A DNA stretch of 9,062 bases, taken from NCBI GenBank assembly GCA_039920165.1, contig JBDSEG010000094.1, positions 1 through 9,062 on the forward strand. Reading direction: 5' to 3'. Shown here piece by piece: positions 6,325-9,062 of the stretch. Source of the DNA: JBDSEG01 sp039920165 (lineage in GTDB: Bacteria; Pseudomonadota; Gammaproteobacteria; Burkholderiales; Burkholderiaceae_C). A program made the translations under genes and the position numbers. Below the pieces are notes generated by a model, which saw nothing but the letters and a program-made list of their open reading frames with translations, did no database searches and was not told the origin of the DNA. How positions within the stretch are numbered: the first letter of the stretch is position 1; each line of letters opens with the position of its first letter.

Positions 6325-6990
6325 ATGAAGCAGATACCGTTGCCGATCGCGTCCGCCGCGGCGCCGAGCTTCGAGAATTTCATCGTCGGAGCGAATGCGC
6401 CCGCTATCGACGAGATACAACGCATCGGCCCCGGCTCAGCGCCGCTTTATCTGTGGGGTCCGGCCGGCAGCGGCAAGACGCACCTGCTGCGTGCGCTCGC
6501 GGGACGCGCCACATCGGCCGGTGTGCGCGTCGCCTATTTCGACGCCGCCGATGCCGCGTGCTGCGACGATGCGACCGGCTTGGTCGTCCTCGATGACTGC
6601 GAGCGCTTTGATGCGGCGCACCAGCACGCCGCCTTCGCCGCCTTCGTACTGGCCGCCACGCACGGCGTGCCGGTCGCCGCCGCGGGACGGCTGCCGCCGG
6701 TCGACCTGCCGCTGCGCGACGATCTGCGCAGCCGGCTCGGCTCGGGGCCGGTCTTCGCGCTGCAGCCCTTGGCCGAAGCGCAGGTGCGCGCCGCCCTGCG
6801 CCGCGAGGCCGATCGGCGCGGCCTGTTTCTCCCGGACGAACTCGTGAACTATCTGCTGACCCGCTTCGAGCGCGACCTCGGCCACCTGATGGCGCAACTC
6901 GAGCGGCTCGACCGCTATGCCCTCGTAACCAAGCGTGCCTTGACGCTGCCGCTGCTGCGCCAGATGCTGGCCGAAGAGGCCACGTCTTGA
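6325..6990 (+). CDS. hda: DnaA regulatory inactivator Hda
   Basis: Hda is a short AAA+ protein related to the ATPase domain of DnaA. Bound to the DNA-loaded beta clamp, it stimulates hydrolysis of DnaA-bound ATP (RIDA) and prevents re-initiation. The 221-residue product begins MKQIPLPI: residues 3-8 (QIPLPI) match the N-terminal clamp-binding hexapeptide. Walker A is GPAGSGKT (45-52), Walker B is LVVLDD (86-91), and LRDDLRSRLGSGP (130-142) is the box VII arginine-finger region, followed by VFALQPL. ERDLGHLMAQL (182-192) is the sensor II region. There is no C-terminal DNA-binding domain, which separates it from DnaA itself. I set the start at ATG 6325 so that the clamp motif is at the extreme N-terminus; the frame extends upstream into the previous gene. 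No clear Shine-Dalgarno is seen. Confidence 0.94.
   Translation: MKQIPLPIASAAAPSFENFIVGANAPAIDEIQRIGPGSAPLYLWGPAGSGKTHLLRALAGRATSAGVRVAYFDAADAACCDDATGLVVLDDCERFDAAHQHAAFAAFVLAATHGVPVAAAGRLPPVDLPLRDDLRSRLGSGPVFALQPLAEAQVRAALRREADRRGLFLPDELVNYLLTRFERDLGHLMAQLERLDRYALVTKRALTLPLLRQMLAEEATS
6976..6979 (+). promoter_or_regulatory. Shine-Dalgarno GAGG supporting a TTG start
   Basis: GAGG (within GAAGAGG) lies inside the last codons of hda, 7 nt before the TTG at 6987. Together with the TTGA overlap it supports initiation of the downstream HAD phosphatase at that TTG. Confidence 0.5.
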
Positions 6991-7673
6991 TCCGCGCGGC
7001 CGGCCGGGGCCTTGCGCTCTTCGACCTCGACGACACGCTGCTGCCGCTCGACTCGGACCACGCCTGGGGCGAATTCATGGTCCGCGAAGGCTGGGTCGAC
7101 GCGGTCGAATTCAAGCGCGCGAACGATGCCTTCTATGCTGACTACCGGGCCGGCCGGCTCGATATCCACGCCTATGTCGCCTTCACGACGCAGCCGCTGC
7201 GCACGCGCGACGCGGCCGTTCTTGCGGCCGCGCAGGAGCGTTTCATGGCCGAGGTGATCCGGCCCGCCATCCGGCCGGCCGCGCTGCAACTTGTCGCGCG
7301 GCATCGCGACATGGGCGACACGATGGCGCTCGTCACCGCGACCAACGACTTTGTCACCGCGCCGATCGCGGTGGCGCTGGGCATCGAGCCGCTGATCGCG
7401 GTGCGGCTCGAGCGCGAGCCGGGCGCTACCATCACGGGCCGGATCGATGGCACGCCGAGTTACCGCGAAGGCAAGGTGGTCCGGGTTGAGGAGTGGCTTG
7501 CAAGCGGGGGCTTGGCTTGGTCCGATTTCGAGCGAATCAGCGTCTATACCGATTCGGTCAACGATCTGGCGCTGCTCGAACGGGCCACCGACCCGGTCGC
7601 CACCAATCCGACGCCGGCCCTCGAGGCCATCGCCAGCGCGCGCGGCTGGCGCATCCTGAAACCCTACGCATGA
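6987..7673 (+). CDS. HAD superfamily IB phosphatase (SerB-like)
   Basis: This is a 228-residue soluble HAD hydrolase of the phosphoserine-phosphatase-like IB group. All four catalytic motifs are present: FDLDDTLL (nucleophile D13, acid/base D15), LVTAT with T117, EGKVV with K163, and YTDSVNDLALLE with D189 and D193. The segment between motifs I and II is helical, as expected for a C1-type cap. The substrate is not evident; phosphoserine and histidinol phosphate are both known for this group. The start is TTG at 6987, overlapping the hda stop as TTGA. No ATG or GTG precedes motif I in this frame, and GAGG lies 7 nt upstream. Its end overlaps pcnB as ATGA, so hda, this gene and pcnB are probably translationally coupled. 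Confidence 0.93.
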   Translation: MIRAAGRGLALFDLDDTLLPLDSDHAWGEFMVREGWVDAVEFKRANDAFYADYRAGRLDIHAYVAFTTQPLRTRDAAVLAAAQERFMAEVIRPAIRPAALQLVARHRDMGDTMALVTATNDFVTAPIAVALGIEPLIAVRLEREPGATITGRIDGTPSYREGKVVRVEEWLASGGLAWSDFERISVYTDSVNDLALLERATDPVATNPTPALEAIASARGWRILKPYA

Positions 7674-9062
7674 TCAAAACCTTCATCGACAAGCTGCTCG
7701 GCAAACCCGAGCGCGGTACGGCACGCGGCAAGCGCGTCGAGGTCGCCAAGGCCGAGCACGGCATCGACCCGACCCTGGTCGACGAGCGTGCGCGCAAGGT
7801 CGTCGGCACGCTCGTCGACGCCGGCTACGAGGCCTATATCGTCGGCGGCGCGGTGCGCGACCTGCTGGTCGGCCTGCGACCGAAGGATTTCGACGTCGCG
7901 ACCAACGCGACGCCCGAACAGATCAAGGGCCTGTTCCGGCGTGCCTTCATCATCGGCCGACGCTTTCGCATCGTCCACGTGGTATTTGGCCGCGGCCGGC
8001 AGGATCGCGGCCTGTCGGAGGTGATCGAGGTCTCGACCTTTCGCGCCGTGATGGACGCGGCCGCGGCCGAGCAGGTGGCCGGCAACGAGCAATCGACACG
8101 CGCCGAGCTGGCCGGCATGACGCGCGTCGTCGATGCCGAGGGCCGGGTTCTGCGCGACAACGTCTGGGGTCCGCAGATCGAGGATGCGGCACGGCGCGAC
8201 TTCACCGTCAACGCGATGTACTACGACCCGGTGCGCGAGATCGTGGTCGACTACCACGGCGGCATCAAGGACGCGAAGAAGAAGCTGCTGCGCATGATCG
8301 GCGACCCGGCGACGCGCTACCGCGAAGACCCGGTTCGCATCATCCGCGTGGTGCGCTTCGCGGCCAAGCTCGGCTTCGAGATCGAGCCCAAGACGCGCGC
8401 GCCGATCAAGGAGATGGCTGCTTTGCTCGACAACGTGCCGCCGTCGCGCACCTTCGACGAGATGATCAAGCTGCTGCAGACCGGACACGCGCTGGCGAGC
8501 ATCGAGCAGTTGCGCAAGCAGGGCCTGCACCGCGGCGTCTTTCCGGTTCTCGATGTCGCGCTCGATGAAGCGCACCGGCATGACGGGCGCGAGAAATTCG
8601 TCCAGCTCGCGCTCGCCGATACCGACCGTCGCGTCAACGAAGGCAAGCCGGTCGCGCCCAGCTTCATGCTCGCCTGCATGCTGTGGCACGACGTGCTGGA
8701 CGGCTGGGACAAGCGCAAGGCCGCCGGCCAGCCCGCATCGCCGGCGCTGCAAGATGCGATCGATGCGGTCTTCGATGCGCGCATCGGCGATATCTCCGGG
8801 CGCGGCAAGCTGGCCGGCGACATGCGCGAGATCTGGATGCTGCAGCCGCGGCTGGAGCGGCGCACGCCAGCGAATGCGGCGGCGATGGTCGAACAGCCGC
8901 GCTTTCGTGCCGGCTTTGACTTCCTGCGCCTGCGCGGCGATGCGGGCGAAATCGACCCCGCGCTCGGGTCGTGGTGGGAAGCCTTCTCGACGGCGGACGA
9001 GGATGGACGGCGGCGCCTGCTCGATACGCCGCGCGACAGGGAGCCGGGCCGGCGCGGCCCGG
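7670..9062 (+). CDS. pcnB: Poly(A) polymerase I, open at the right edge
   Basis: PcnB adds 3' poly(A) tails that mark bacterial RNAs for decay and influence plasmid copy number. The frame is open for 464 codons to the window edge with no stop. Class II nucleotidyltransferase features are clear: IVGGAVRDLLVGLRPKDFDV (57-76) with metal ligands D73 and D75, and the third acidic residue in IEVSTFR (E120). GRRFRIVHVVF (96-106) is the motif that separates PAP from CCA-adding enzymes. RRDFTVNAMYYD (175-186) and YREDPVRIIRVVRFAAKLGF (217-236) form the neck and head. SFMLACMLWHD lies at 331-341. The length is close to E. coli PcnB and the last residues are Arg-rich, as in the usual basic tail, so little is missing. 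The ATG at 7670 overlaps the previous stop as ATGA; no Shine-Dalgarno is seen. Confidence 0.96.
   Translation, partial: MIKTFIDKLLGKPERGTARGKRVEVAKAEHGIDPTLVDERARKVVGTLVDAGYEAYIVGGAVRDLLVGLRPKDFDVATNATPEQIKGLFRRAFIIGRRFRIVHVVFGRGRQDRGLSEVIEVSTFRAVMDAAAAEQVAGNEQSTRAELAGMTRVVDAEGRVLRDNVWGPQIEDAARRDFTVNAMYYDPVREIVVDYHGGIKDAKKKLLRMIGDPATRYREDPVRIIRVVRFAAKLGFEIEPKTRAPIKEMAALLDNVPPSRTFDEMIKLLQTGHALASIEQLRKQGLHRGVFPVLDVALDEAHRHDGREKFVQLALADTDRRVNEGKPVAPSFMLACMLWHDVLDGWDKRKAAGQPASPALQDAIDAVFDARIGDISGRGKLAGDMREIWMLQPRLERRTPANAAAMVEQPRFRAGFDFLRLRGDAGEIDPALGSWWEAFSTADEDGRRRLLDTPRDREPGRRGP

Noticed and set aside
1..9062. Novel defence, mobile or CRISPR system
   Set aside because: Every stretch of the window is accounted for by conserved housekeeping genes or short intergenic gaps of at most about 130 bp. 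I saw no repeat-spacer pattern, integrase, transposase or attachment-site-like duplication.

Overview
The window is GC-rich chromosomal DNA with densely packed housekeeping genes and G/C-biased third codon positions. The best taxonomic clue is the 98-residue ribosomal protein S20. Its long N-terminus, reading MATTAKAKKK and then RVRQDLKLNAANTALRS, is of the kind I associate from memory with Burkholderiales of the Comamonadaceae/Rubrivivax/Leptothrix type (Betaproteobacteria). The OTCase, acetylornithine aminotransferase, DUF3579 and rpsT-murJ neighbourhood fits that group. I see no mobile element, CRISPR array, phage gene, tRNA or rRNA.

Layout. (1) Positions 1-1852, minus strand: argD followed after 11 bp by argF, which runs off the left edge. 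This is a two-gene arginine biosynthesis unit. (2) About 1983-2278, plus strand: a DUF3579-family gene whose frame is broken near 2046-2052, best explained by a 13-bp deletion between short direct repeats. (3) 2341-2637, minus strand: rpsT. A hairpin terminator at 2294-2321 lies between it and the convergent DUF3579 remnant. (4) From 2765, plus strand: murJ, a SirB1-family protein, an AI-2E/PerM-family membrane protein, hda, a HAD-IB phosphatase and pcnB, which is still open at the right edge. The last three are tightly packed: a 10-bp gap before hda, a TTGA overlap from hda to the HAD gene, and an ATGA overlap from the HAD gene to pcnB.

The protein-coding content is mostly conventional: arginine synthesis, translation, peptidoglycan precursor flipping, control of replication initiation and RNA polyadenylation. 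Two sequence-level features stand out. The first is the broken DUF3579 gene. The second is the rpsT/murJ divergent promoter region. Its two -10 elements and the GC-rich segments following them form inverted arms (14 of 15 bases) that share one exact centre, base 2700, with a perfect 15-bp inner dyad (CCGGTC-GCG-GACCGG) lying where both -35 elements should be. A third point is that the SirB1 protein contains no cysteine at all, despite belonging to the transglutaminase-like superfamily. I found no convincing undescribed multi-gene system.
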